This document shows, one piece after another, positions 52,409-60,025 of a stretch of DNA of 64,000 nucleotides. The notes beneath the pieces were generated by a model. It had not been told where the DNA came from and made no database searches. It was given only the letters and a program-made list of their open reading frames with translations. Source of the stretch: Candidatus Pseudobacter hemicellulosilyticus (GTDB lineage Bacteria > Bacteroidota > Bacteroidia > Chitinophagales > Chitinophagaceae); the NCBI GenBank assembly GCA_029202545.1, contig CP119311.1:1302001-1366000 (forward strand), written 5' to 3'. The first letter of the stretch is position 1. Every line of letters begins with the position of its first letter. A program made the position numbers and the translations under genes.

Positions 52409-53149
52409 ATGATGTCGTCGTCAAAACCCACACTGTATACCTGTCTGTCCCCTGCCCTGCTGCACCTGTACGATCTGAATAATGCTGTTGTTGTGATCAT
52501 TGATGTGTTACGCGCCACTTCCACCATTGCCACGGCCCTGAACAATGGCGCCAAATGCGTGATCCCGGTGGACAGTGTGGCCAAATGTATAGCGCTGGGC
52601 AAAAAGATAGCGGCCATTACAGCCGGTGAAAGGGATGGAAAGATTGCTGAAGGACTGCAATATGGTAATTCCCCGTTTGAATATCCCGAATCCTTTGTGA
52701 AGGGCAAAACCCTGGTGCTGACCACCACCAATGGCACCAAGTTGCTGCATATGGCGCTGGAAAGAGGAGCGGGACAGGTAGTGACCGGTTCTTTCCCCAA
52801 TCTGTCCGCTGTGTGCGACTTTCTGCTATCCTGCAAACAGAACGTGATCCTGGGCTGCGCCGCCTGGAAAGACAAAGTGAACCTGGAAGATATGCTCTTT
52901 GCCGGTGCAGTGGTCAGCAGGGTAAGAGAACATTTCTCCATCAACTGTGATTCTTCCGCCATTGCGGAAACCATGTATGGCAATGCCTCAGAAGACCTGT
53001 ACAGTTTCATTCAGGCCCAAAATGCCAGCCATTACCAGCGTCTTACCGGCTTTGGACTGGAAAAGGATATCCGTTATTGCCTTACCCCTGATACCGCCAA
53101 CGTCCTGCCTTTTTATGAAAACGGCAAGCTGAATATCCACGCCTGGTAA
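52409..53149 (+). CDS. comB: 2-phosphosulfolactate phosphatase (ComB family)
   Basis: 246 aa. ComB dephosphorylates 2-phosphosulfolactate in coenzyme M synthesis in archaea; bacterial homologues are thought to serve sulfonate metabolism. Family blocks VVIIDVLRATSTIATALNNGA, IAGxx-like TAGERDGKIAEGLQYGNSPFE, LVLTTTNGTKLLHMA, and the C-terminal DIRYCLTPDTANVLPFYENG are all recognisable. Whether it contributes to sulfonolipid precursors here is only a guess. It lies between the SRPBCC gene (73 bp) and MscS. Confidence 0.88.
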   Translation: MMSSSKPTLYTCLSPALLHLYDLNNAVVVIIDVLRATSTIATALNNGAKCVIPVDSVAKCIALGKKIAAITAGERDGKIAEGLQYGNSPFEYPESFVKGKTLVLTTTNGTKLLHMALERGAGQVVTGSFPNLSAVCDFLLSCKQNVILGCAAWKDKVNLEDMLFAGAVVSRVREHFSINCDSSAIAETMYGNASEDLYSFIQAQNASHYQRLTGFGLEKDIRYCLTPDTANVLPFYENGKLNIHAW

Positions 53150-53299
53150 ACCTTCGTCCGCGCTTAATAGGAATTTAATTTTTTTCGCTGCACCCATCTT
53201 CAGGTTTTGGCCTGCATTTGGTAGGATTGCTGGCAGGAAATCCTTATTTACCCCGTACTCCCTGGCCGTTTGCCTGATCAAACGCTAAAACCCATTTGT

Positions 53300-54430
53300 A
53301 TGGAACCCTTCTGGGAAAAGGTAGTCTGGGGTAATACCCTCCTGGCTTATATGTATGCAGCCGGCGGCATGTTGCTGGCCTGGCTGGTGATCCGCCTGCT
53401 GCGGAAAAAAGTATTAACACAGGTACAGAAATGGATAGCCAGGACAACCAACCGGCTGGACGATCTGGTATTCAGCGTAGGCTCCCGTTTTGTGCTGCCC
53501 TGGCTGTATCTGCTTGTCAATTATAATATCCTTTTGCAACTTCGGTTAAGCGTCAGGGTGGATCGTGTACTGGCGGTTGCCATGGCGGCTGTGACCATGT
53601 ATTATATCGTCCGGATCATTAACCATATCCTGCATGTTTCCATCACCGGTATCATGCGCCGGAAGGGCGAATCCGAGTTCCGGATCCGGCAGCTGAACGG
53701 CGCCATGCTGGCGCTGAAAGCCCTGATCTGGCTGATTGGCATCGTATTCCTTATTGACAACCTGGGCTACAATGTAACCACTTTTATTGCTGGCCTGGGA
53801 GTAGGTGGTATTGCCATTGCGCTGGCTGCACAAACGGTGCTGGGAGACCTGTTCAGTTACTTCGTGATCTTCTTTGACAAACCCTTTGAGATCGGTGATT
53901 ATATTGCCATCGGCGATAAGGGCGGAACCATTGAATACATTGGTGTAAAAACCACGCGTATCCGCAGCCTGAGCGGGGAGCAGCTGGTGCTGACCAATTC
54001 AGATCTGACCAAACTGACCATCCAGAACTTCAAGACACTGGAGAAACGCAGGGAGGTCCTGTCACTGAACGTTGTATACCAGACAACAGAAGCCCGGCTG
54101 GAAGCCATTCCCGGCATGATAAAGCAGATCATTGAAAGCCAGGAATTGACTACCTTTGACAGAGCCCACCTTAACCGCTTCGGAGAATACAGTATCAATT
54201 TTGAGATCGTTTACCTTATCCAGACTGCGGACTATAACAAGTATATGGATGTCCGCCAGGCCGTACTGTTAGCCATTTTCCAGCGATTCAGGAAGGAAGG
54301 TATCGACTTCGCATATCCCACCCAGACCCTGTATCAGAAGGCCCGGGCGGGAGAAAGCCCTGTTAATGGAATGGTAAAGGAACTTAGGCCGGATGCGGGT
54401 GATAGCGAAGGCATAAGAGAAAATATGTAG
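53300..54430 (+). CDS. MscS-type mechanosensitive ion channel
   Basis: 376 aa from the ATG at 53300. Four hydrophobic helices at the N-terminus (about residues 14-33, 60-80, 92-112, 140-160) lead into the MscS pore/beta domain: GLGVGGIAIALAAQTVLGDLFSYFVIFFDKPFEIGDYIAIGDKGGTIEYIGVKTTRIRSLSGEQLVLTNSDLTKLTIQN. The glycine/alanine pore helix and the GxxGxVExIGxRxTxIR-type motif are diagnostic. Protects against hypo-osmotic shock; inner membrane. Independently transcribed after comB. Confidence 0.92.
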   Translation: MEPFWEKVVWGNTLLAYMYAAGGMLLAWLVIRLLRKKVLTQVQKWIARTTNRLDDLVFSVGSRFVLPWLYLLVNYNILLQLRLSVRVDRVLAVAMAAVTMYYIVRIINHILHVSITGIMRRKGESEFRIRQLNGAMLALKALIWLIGIVFLIDNLGYNVTTFIAGLGVGGIAIALAAQTVLGDLFSYFVIFFDKPFEIGDYIAIGDKGGTIEYIGVKTTRIRSLSGEQLVLTNSDLTKLTIQNFKTLEKRREVLSLNVVYQTTEARLEAIPGMIKQIIESQELTTFDRAHLNRFGEYSINFEIVYLIQTADYNKYMDVRQAVLLAIFQRFRKEGIDFAYPTQTLYQKARAGESPVNGMVKELRPDAGDSEGIRENM

Positions 54431-54719
54431 CCGGAAAAGACCTTTAATTGCTGGATTTTCAGGTGTTCTGCCGATCAGATATGGCAGGTGGATATAATTC
54501 ATAAAGGCTGGAAAACGAAGCCAGGCCGGGCAAATTTTTTTTAGTTTTTCTAAAATTAGTGTATTATTGTGGCGGAATAAGACTGATAAGTCTTCCCGAA
54601 CGCTCTCAAAAGCTCATCAGTTTTTCAAGTTCCGTTCACAACATAATCCATTTCAAAAGCTTTTTTTTCAACACACAAAGATTGGTTTGCTGATCAAGTG
54701 TTAAACTCTCAAGCATTTT

Positions 54720-56435
54720 ATGTACGACATTCTGCAACTGAACGACATGCTCGTTCCTGAACTGCTGGATATAGCAGAGCAGTTAAAAATCTCCAACGCC
54801 AAAAAGCTCGACAAACAAGAACTGATCTACAAGATCCTCGACAAACAGGCCGTCCTGGCCAGCGCCAACAAAGGCACCAGCAACACTGACGAAAAAGGTA
54901 AACGCAAAAGGGTTATCAAAGCCACAACCGCCAACACAACTGAGGAAGCAGACATCATGAGTGGAGGCGAAGAAAAACCCAAAAAAGAAACTAAGGAAGC
55001 CAAGGATACCAAGAAGGAAGCTCCTATCAAAAAGAAACCCATTGAAAAAGCAGCGGCAGCCGCAGCTGCGCAGGCGCCCGTAGCCAAAAAAGGCCGGAAA
55101 AAATCTGAGAGTGATCAGCCTGCAGCAGCACCTGTTAAAGAAAGAGCCGTGGCCCCTGCAGAACCGATACATGAAGACGACGAGGATGAGGTGGACGAAC
55201 ATGAGGAACAGATGCCCGCTGAAATGCACCAGGAGCCTATCCAGCCCCAGCAGGGATTACCCTCAGACAACCAGCAGCGTCCTTATCCCAACCGCCGCGA
55301 ACCTGTGTTCAACATTGAATTTGACGGTGTGATCCTGGCGGAAGGCGTACTGGAAATGATGCCTGACGGATACGGGTTCCTCCGCTCTTCCGATTACAAC
55401 TATCTTTCTTCTCCTGACGATATTTATGTATCTCCTTCCCAGATCAAACTCTTTGGTCTGAAGACAGGTGATACCGTAAACGGCGCTGTACGTCCGCCCA
55501 AAGAAGGTGAGAAATACTTTGCGCTGCTGAAAGTGGAAACCATCAACGGTAAAGCTCCTGAAGACGTTCGCGATCGCGTTCCCTTCGATTACCTGACTCC
55601 GCTGTTCCCTTTCGAAAAACTGAACATCTTTACCGGCCCCTCCGCCTACAGCACCCGTATCATGGACCTCTTTACCCCCATCGGTAAAGGTCAGCGTGGC
55701 CTGATTGTAGCGCAACCCAAGACCGGTAAGACCGTACTGCTGAAAGAAGTGGCCAACGCCATTGCCGCTAACCACCCCGAGTGTTATCTGATGGTAGTGC
55801 TGGTGGATGAGCGCCCTGAGGAAGTTACCGATATGGAACGCAGCGTACGTGCCGAAGTAATTGCTTCTACCTTCGACGAACCCGCAGAGAAACACGTAAA
55901 AGTATCTATCATCGCCCTGCAGAAAGCAAAACGCCTGGTAGAATGCGGACATGATGTAGTGATCCTGCTGGACTCCATCACCCGCCTTGCCCGTGCACAC
56001 AATACAGTGGCCCCCGCTTCCGGTAAAGTACTGTCCGGTGGTGTGGAAGCCAACGCCATGCAGAAACCCAAACAATTCTTCGGCGCTGCCCGTAAGATCG
56101 AGAATGGTGGTTCACTCACCATCCTGGCTACCGCGCTGATTGATACCGGTTCCAAAATGGACGAGGTGATCTTCGAAGAGTTCAAAGGTACCGGCAACAT
56201 GGAACTGCAACTGGATCGCCGCCTGGCCAACAGGCGTATCTTCCCGGCTATTGACCTGGTAGCTTCTTCTACCCGCCGGGACGACCTGCTGCTGGAACGC
56301 GAAGTACTGCAACGCATGAACCTGTTGCGTGTGTACCTTACCGATATGAATACAGAAGAGGCTATGAATGAGCTACTGCGAAGGATGCGTGGCACAAAGG
56401 ACAACCAGGAGTTCCTTGCCAGTATGAACGGCTGA
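54720..56435 (+). CDS. rho: Transcription termination factor Rho, with disordered insert
   Basis: 571 aa to the TGA at 56433. The hexameric RNA helicase that ends transcription. Residues 1-45 are the Rho_N fold (MLVPELLDIAEQLKISNAKKLDKQELIYKIL). Residues 55-185 are a low-complexity Lys/Ala/Glu/Pro-rich insert, typical of Bacteroidota Rho. The RNA-binding cold-shock-like domain follows (EGVLEMMPDGYGFLRSSDYNY). The ATPase core has the P-loop IVAQPKTGKT, VDERPEEVTDM, DSITRLARAHN and the R-loop KPKQFFGAARKI. The reading frame stays open after the TGA for 38 codons encoding a His-rich repeat tail (see finding). Confidence 0.96.
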   Translation: MYDILQLNDMLVPELLDIAEQLKISNAKKLDKQELIYKILDKQAVLASANKGTSNTDEKGKRKRVIKATTANTTEEADIMSGGEEKPKKETKEAKDTKKEAPIKKKPIEKAAAAAAAQAPVAKKGRKKSESDQPAAAPVKERAVAPAEPIHEDDEDEVDEHEEQMPAEMHQEPIQPQQGLPSDNQQRPYPNRREPVFNIEFDGVILAEGVLEMMPDGYGFLRSSDYNYLSSPDDIYVSPSQIKLFGLKTGDTVNGAVRPPKEGEKYFALLKVETINGKAPEDVRDRVPFDYLTPLFPFEKLNIFTGPSAYSTRIMDLFTPIGKGQRGLIVAQPKTGKTVLLKEVANAIAANHPECYLMVVLVDERPEEVTDMERSVRAEVIASTFDEPAEKHVKVSIIALQKAKRLVECGHDVVILLDSITRLARAHNTVAPASGKVLSGGVEANAMQKPKQFFGAARKIENGGSLTILATALIDTGSKMDEVIFEEFKGTGNMELQLDRRLANRRIFPAIDLVASSTRRDDLLLEREVLQRMNLLRVYLTDMNTEEAMNELLRRMRGTKDNQEFLASMNG

Positions 56436-56552
56436 AGTTCAGGCCCGCAGCCGCGGCACCAACACAGTCACAGTCATCATAAGGACGGTCATCACAAGGA
56501 TAGTCATCACAGAGACAATCACCACAAGGACAAAAAGTCAAGTCGCTTATAG
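56436..56552 (+). other. In-frame 38-codon His-rich extension behind the rho stop codon
   Basis: Directly after the rho TGA the same frame reads S-S-G-P-Q-P-R-H-Q-H-S-H-S, then four five-residue units (HHKDG, HHKDS, HHRDN, HHKDK), then KSSRL and TAG at 56550-56552. The units are encoded by 15-nt repeats at 56475-56534 (codon-aligned). They differ mostly at synonymous third positions (CAT/CAC, GAC/GAT) or by K/R, as expected if they were translated. The terminator stem starts 2 nt later. Either readthrough or a recent nonsense mutation is possible. Confidence 0.6.
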
Positions 56553-56554
56553 AC

Positions 56555-56586
56555 AAAGAGCCCCAACAGGGGCTCTTTTTATTTTG
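56555..56586 (+). terminator. rho intrinsic terminator
   Basis: A 10-bp stem AAAGAGCCCC (56555-56564), loop AACA, then GGGGCTCTTT followed by TTATTTT. Its first stem base is 2 nt after the TAG of the His-rich extension and 119 nt after the rho TGA. Confidence 0.92.
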
Positions 56587-56646
56587 ATTGCATGTTCTCG
56601 GGTATTGCTTCCGGTCAGGCTATCTGATTGCCGGCGTTTCTTATGC

Positions 56647-57339
56647 TTATTTATTCAGCCCCTTCTTCAGCCTTTCCTTCCGCCACTGGCCGGTCAGCAA
56701 TTTGGCAGCCGCCGTATCGGGCAGTTCATAAAGCTGGTAAGAATAAGCGGGCAGGTCAATGGTCCAGACTGTCAGCCTGCGGCCGGCGGCCGGTGCGGTT
56801 TCCTGTGCGCCCACCACTACTATCCGGTCATTACTCTCCCAGAAAGCATCATCAATACTACCGGCAGGTCCCAGGAACAGGAGCCTTGTCTTTTGGCCGG
56901 TTTGCCGGTTGACAAGGCTGACCTCGGTATCAGGGCCGGACTCAGCGATCTCTGTTTGCCCGTCTCCTTTTTTCCGTATATGGACATTGTAGCTATCCAG
57001 GTCAATAAAACGGGTACTGTCCGGCGAATACTTCAGGTATGGGCCATATTCCGTATAATAATCCTTTCCGGGGGTAAAGGAACTGCTCAGCGCGGAATCC
57101 TCTTCCCAGGTTGTGGTGATGCTGAACTGGTTCCAGTTAAAGGCAGGGACCCTTGACCTGGCAAAATCAGTAAGACCCGCTTTGCCAAAGACCTGAACGA
57201 TTTCAGGAGACAGGATCGTATTGTCTTCCACTACCACGGAATCTTCTCCGGCTGGAGCTTCGGCGGCTGATTGTTCATTATTGCTGCAGCCTGTCAGCAG
57301 GATACTGAAGAGCAGGCCGCCTGTAAGGATGTACTTCAT
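56647..57339 (-). CDS. Uncharacterised lipoprotein
   Basis: 230 aa. A lipoprotein signal (MKYILTGGLLFSILLTGCSNNE, lipobox Cys at residue 18) precedes a mature domain that looks beta-rich (YNVHIRKKGDGQTEIAESGPDTEVSLVNRQTGQKTRLLFLGPAG, RLTVWTIDLPAYSYQLYELPD). I do not recognise the family. It is transcribed after the PCD gene on the minus strand (gap 39 bp) and faces the rho terminator. Confidence 0.7.
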   Translation of the reverse strand: MKYILTGGLLFSILLTGCSNNEQSAAEAPAGEDSVVVEDNTILSPEIVQVFGKAGLTDFARSRVPAFNWNQFSITTTWEEDSALSSSFTPGKDYYTEYGPYLKYSPDSTRFIDLDSYNVHIRKKGDGQTEIAESGPDTEVSLVNRQTGQKTRLLFLGPAGSIDDAFWESNDRIVVVGAQETAPAAGRRLTVWTIDLPAYSYQLYELPDTAAAKLLTGQWRKERLKKGLNK

Positions 57340-57378
57340 ACCATCGGTGTTGTTGTTACATTATAAATGTATCATTAT

Positions 57379-57609
57379 TTATGCCAGGGTATCGATCTTC
57401 TCTGCCAGCTGCCGGTCTTTTCCCGTAACAATATCCCCCGCATCATGGGTGGACAGCTTTATCTCCACGGTATTGTAAGTGTTGGTCCAGGTGGGATGGT
57501 GATCCATTTTCTCGGCCTCCAGGGCAACCCTGGTCATGAAAGCAAAGGCTTCCGAGAAGTTTTTGAATTTAAATGTCCGGTTCAGTGCATTGTCTTTTTC
57601 CTGCCACAT
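57379..57609 (-). CDS. Pterin-4a-carbinolamine dehydratase (PCD/DCoH family)
   Basis: 76 aa, shorter than most members at the N-terminus but holding the active-site core. It recycles tetrahydropterin after aromatic amino acid hydroxylation. FAFMTRVALEAEKMDHHPTWTNTYNTVEIKLSTHDAG contains the conserved (E/A)KxxHHP and W-x-NxYNxVxIxLxTHDxG signature histidines. No phenylalanine hydroxylase gene is nearby. Starts at M1, 34 bp after the IPExxxVDY-type gene stop. Confidence 0.9.
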   Translation of the reverse strand: MWQEKDNALNRTFKFKNFSEAFAFMTRVALEAEKMDHHPTWTNTYNTVEIKLSTHDAGDIVTGKDRQLAEKIDTLA

Positions 57610-57643
57610 AGGTTCAAGTATTTTGGTTAACGGTAAGAAAGAC

Positions 57644-58072
57644 CTAAAAGATCAGGTGTCCTTTGTTCCTGATATTGGTCAGCTCCATCACCAGTTGCAC
57701 ACCGTTGATGGCTTTTACGGTGCCCATCAGGTTACGGAAGCTGTCCTCTGCTACGGTATCGCCTTTCAGCAGCCAGAGAAAATCCAGGTGCTTGTACTCG
57801 GGTAAGAGGTATTCGCCGTCAAACTGGTTGTTATAGAGGTAGTGGGTCAGGGAATTAGTGGGTTCGCTGTACTGGAATATAGAGAAATAGTAATAACGCT
57901 GTTTTTTATAGAGCTGGATCTCGATCTCGTTGTTGAGGCGGAAATCAAACCGCAGCAGCTGGTTAAGCTGCCAGCAGAACTGGTAATTCTTCACCGGTGC
58001 TACAATACCCATCAGGCGGGTATTGTCAAAGAAGTCCTCTGCCAGTTCATCGAGGTCAAGTTTCAGCTTCAT
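57644..58072 (-). CDS. IPExxxVDY-family protein
   Basis: 142 aa. A Bacteroidota-specific small protein. The family motif appears as LPEYKHLDFLWLLKG, close to IPExxxVDY. The rest is a mixed alpha/beta fold with many aromatic residues (YYYFSIFQYSEPTNSLTHYLYNNQFDGEYL). No catalytic signature. Cytosolic. The function is unknown. It lies between the M28 peptidase and the PCD gene on the same strand with short gaps (24 and 34 bp), so it is co-transcribed with them. Confidence 0.8.
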   Translation of the reverse strand: MKLKLDLDELAEDFFDNTRLMGIVAPVKNYQFCWQLNQLLRFDFRLNNEIEIQLYKKQRYYYFSIFQYSEPTNSLTHYLYNNQFDGEYLLPEYKHLDFLWLLKGDTVAEDSFRNLMGTVKAINGVQLVMELTNIRNKGHLIF

Positions 58073-58096
58073 AGACTGACTGGTTTGCGGTGCTGG

Positions 58097-59749
58097 TTAA
58101 AAGGTTACCTGTGCCTCAAGGGTATCTGTTCCCCGCTTGTATTTCACGGTAGTGCTGTCGCCTTTTTTGAACCTGGACAATGCCTGCATATAGCGTTCCA
58201 TATCACTTGTAACATGGCTGCCCAGCTGCATAATGACATCCCCCGCAACAATGCCCGCTTTCTGAGCGGGGCGGTTATCGCTTACGCCGTCTACCCGTAC
58301 GCCTGTACCGGTAAAGGTATAATCAGGCATAATGCCGAGTGTTACGCTGAAGCGGGTGCTGGTGCCGGTCTGTGCTTCGCGGGTCTTTAAAAAGGCCAGT
58401 TTGCCTTTATCATTGGCATTCAGCACCACCTGCTCAATACATTTCAGCACCTGCAGCTCGCCGCTGTAGTTGATCTTCTCTGCATCGTCGGTGGGCTTAT
58501 GATAATCTGTATGAAGGCCGGTAAAAAAGAACAGTACCGGGATATCCTTACGGTAGAAAGAGCTATGGTCGCTGGGACCTGTGCCGCTGGAATCAAACTT
58601 GAACTGAACAGGTTGCTTTTTATCAGAGACGCTGCTGAATACCCCGGACCAGAGCGGCGAAGTACCATAACCGCCAACGGTCAGGGTCTTGCTGCTATCG
58701 TTGAGGCGGCCCACCATATCCATATTGATCATGTAATTGACAGTGGACAGTTCAACAGTAGGATGTTCTGTAAAATACTTGGAACCGTTCAGGCCCAGCT
58801 CTTCGCCGGAGAAAGCAATGAACAGGTAATTGTTCTTTGGAGCTTTGCTGGTTTTGAGCAGGCGGGCCAGTTCAATGAGGGCAGCGGTGCCGCTGGCATT
58901 ATCATCTGCACCGTTATGGATCTGCGGTGTGCCGCCGGCCAGCAGGGAATTGCCATCTTCCCCATAACCCAGGTGATCATAATGGGCGCCCAGTATCACC
59001 GTATGCCCGGCGCCATTATCAAGGTAGCCGATCACATTGTGGCCGGTACGGGTCTTTTCGCCAATATCTACTTTGATACGCACATCATAGGTGGCGGATT
59101 CATCTTTCAGGTAATCCTTCATGCCCTTGGGCATAATATAGAGGATGGGGATGGCGCTGACATCGGCGCGATCCTTCGCCAGGAAGCTCAGGTTATCCTT
59201 GCGCGTAGAGCTATTGTACAGCAATAACGCGGTAGCGCCTTTGGCGGCAACCTTTTCAGCTTTCTCCCGGATAGTGGTCAACAGGTCAAAATGCGGGTTG
59301 TCCTGCTGGGCTTCCAGCACTTCGTCCAGGTCCAGGAACCAGGGAACATCTTTTTCCGGCAGGGCAATGGACACGGCTGCTTCCAGGGAATGATTGGGGC
59401 TGCAGGAAAGGGGGAAATAATCCACGTTTAAACGGAGATCATGGCCATTTACCAGGAACAGCGAGTTCTTGTTGACCTGTTTGCCGTCATTGATGGTGAA
59501 AGGCTGTAGCCAGCTGCCGGCTTCGCCTTTGGGGTGCAGTCCCTGTTTCCTGAATTGTTCGCTGATATAAGCGGCGGCCAGTTGTTCCCCGGCAGTGCCG
59601 GCGCGGCGGCCTTCCAGCTGGTCGTTGGCCAGGTAACCTACATGCGCCTGCAGGTTGGTCACCGTCAGTTTATCGGCTTTTTTTAATCGTTGGGAAAAAA
59701 CGGCGGGGCCGGTCAGCAGGAGGCAGAAGCACAGCACTCGGGTTCGCAT
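58097..59749 (-). CDS. Secreted M28 family zinc aminopeptidase with PDZ domain
   Basis: 550 aa from the ATG at 59749 (signal MRTRVLCFCLLLTGPAVFSQ). A PA-domain-like insert occupies about residues 110-220. The M28 catalytic core has the zinc ligands and acid: LGAHYDHLGY, HNGADDNASGTAALIELARLL, FSGEELGLNGSKYF, NMDMVGRL, and HTDYHKPTDD. A C-terminal PDZ domain (DGVSDNRPAQKAGIVAGDVIMQLGSHVTSDMERYMQALSRFKKGDST) completes it. A periplasmic or outer-membrane peptidase. First gene of the minus-strand cluster with the IPExxxVDY, PCD and lipoprotein genes. Confidence 0.92.
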   Translation of the reverse strand: MRTRVLCFCLLLTGPAVFSQRLKKADKLTVTNLQAHVGYLANDQLEGRRAGTAGEQLAAAYISEQFRKQGLHPKGEAGSWLQPFTINDGKQVNKNSLFLVNGHDLRLNVDYFPLSCSPNHSLEAAVSIALPEKDVPWFLDLDEVLEAQQDNPHFDLLTTIREKAEKVAAKGATALLLYNSSTRKDNLSFLAKDRADVSAIPILYIMPKGMKDYLKDESATYDVRIKVDIGEKTRTGHNVIGYLDNGAGHTVILGAHYDHLGYGEDGNSLLAGGTPQIHNGADDNASGTAALIELARLLKTSKAPKNNYLFIAFSGEELGLNGSKYFTEHPTVELSTVNYMINMDMVGRLNDSSKTLTVGGYGTSPLWSGVFSSVSDKKQPVQFKFDSSGTGPSDHSSFYRKDIPVLFFFTGLHTDYHKPTDDAEKINYSGELQVLKCIEQVVLNANDKGKLAFLKTREAQTGTSTRFSVTLGIMPDYTFTGTGVRVDGVSDNRPAQKAGIVAGDVIMQLGSHVTSDMERYMQALSRFKKGDSTTVKYKRGTDTLEAQVTF

Positions 59750-59956
59750 ACAATTCAATTTAAACGGGATAATAAGCAATGCAAAGGTATAGCTGGCAAA
59801 GGCTATACCAATAAATGTTCGTCATAATTTGATCAAAAAGCGCAAATGGGTATAATGCAGCAGGAATCAGGGGTAAAACGCTGTTTGTGAAGCGTTAAAT
59901 CATGAAATTGGGGTTAAGATTCCGTTTTTACTGCCAAAAGCTCGTCTTTTTTCCTT

Positions 59957-59964
59957 TACTTTTG
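59957..59964 (+). promoter_or_regulatory. Candidate promoter -7 box of the SNF2 helicase gene
   Basis: TACTTTTG matches TAnnTTTG and sits 61 nt before the start codon, inside a T-rich region. No distinct TTG -33 box was found at the right distance. Confidence 0.4.
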
Positions 59965-60025
59965 CAGATTGCCCTTGTTGGAACGGTCGGCAGGCAGTTT
60001 TTGGACATAAACTCTAAATCGAAGC

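Noticed and set aside
56473..56532. Four 15-nt tandem repeats behind rho as a plain intergenic microsatellite or CRISPR-like array
   Set aside because: No spacers, unit length is a multiple of three, in frame with rho, and differences are mainly synonymous; the coding explanation fits better.
56362..56556. Cys/Asp-rich minus-strand frame over the rho end (CDDYPCDDRPYDD)
   Set aside because: Its repeat is the antisense reading of the in-frame His-rich units behind rho. The substitution pattern fits the plus-strand frame, and it lacks start context.
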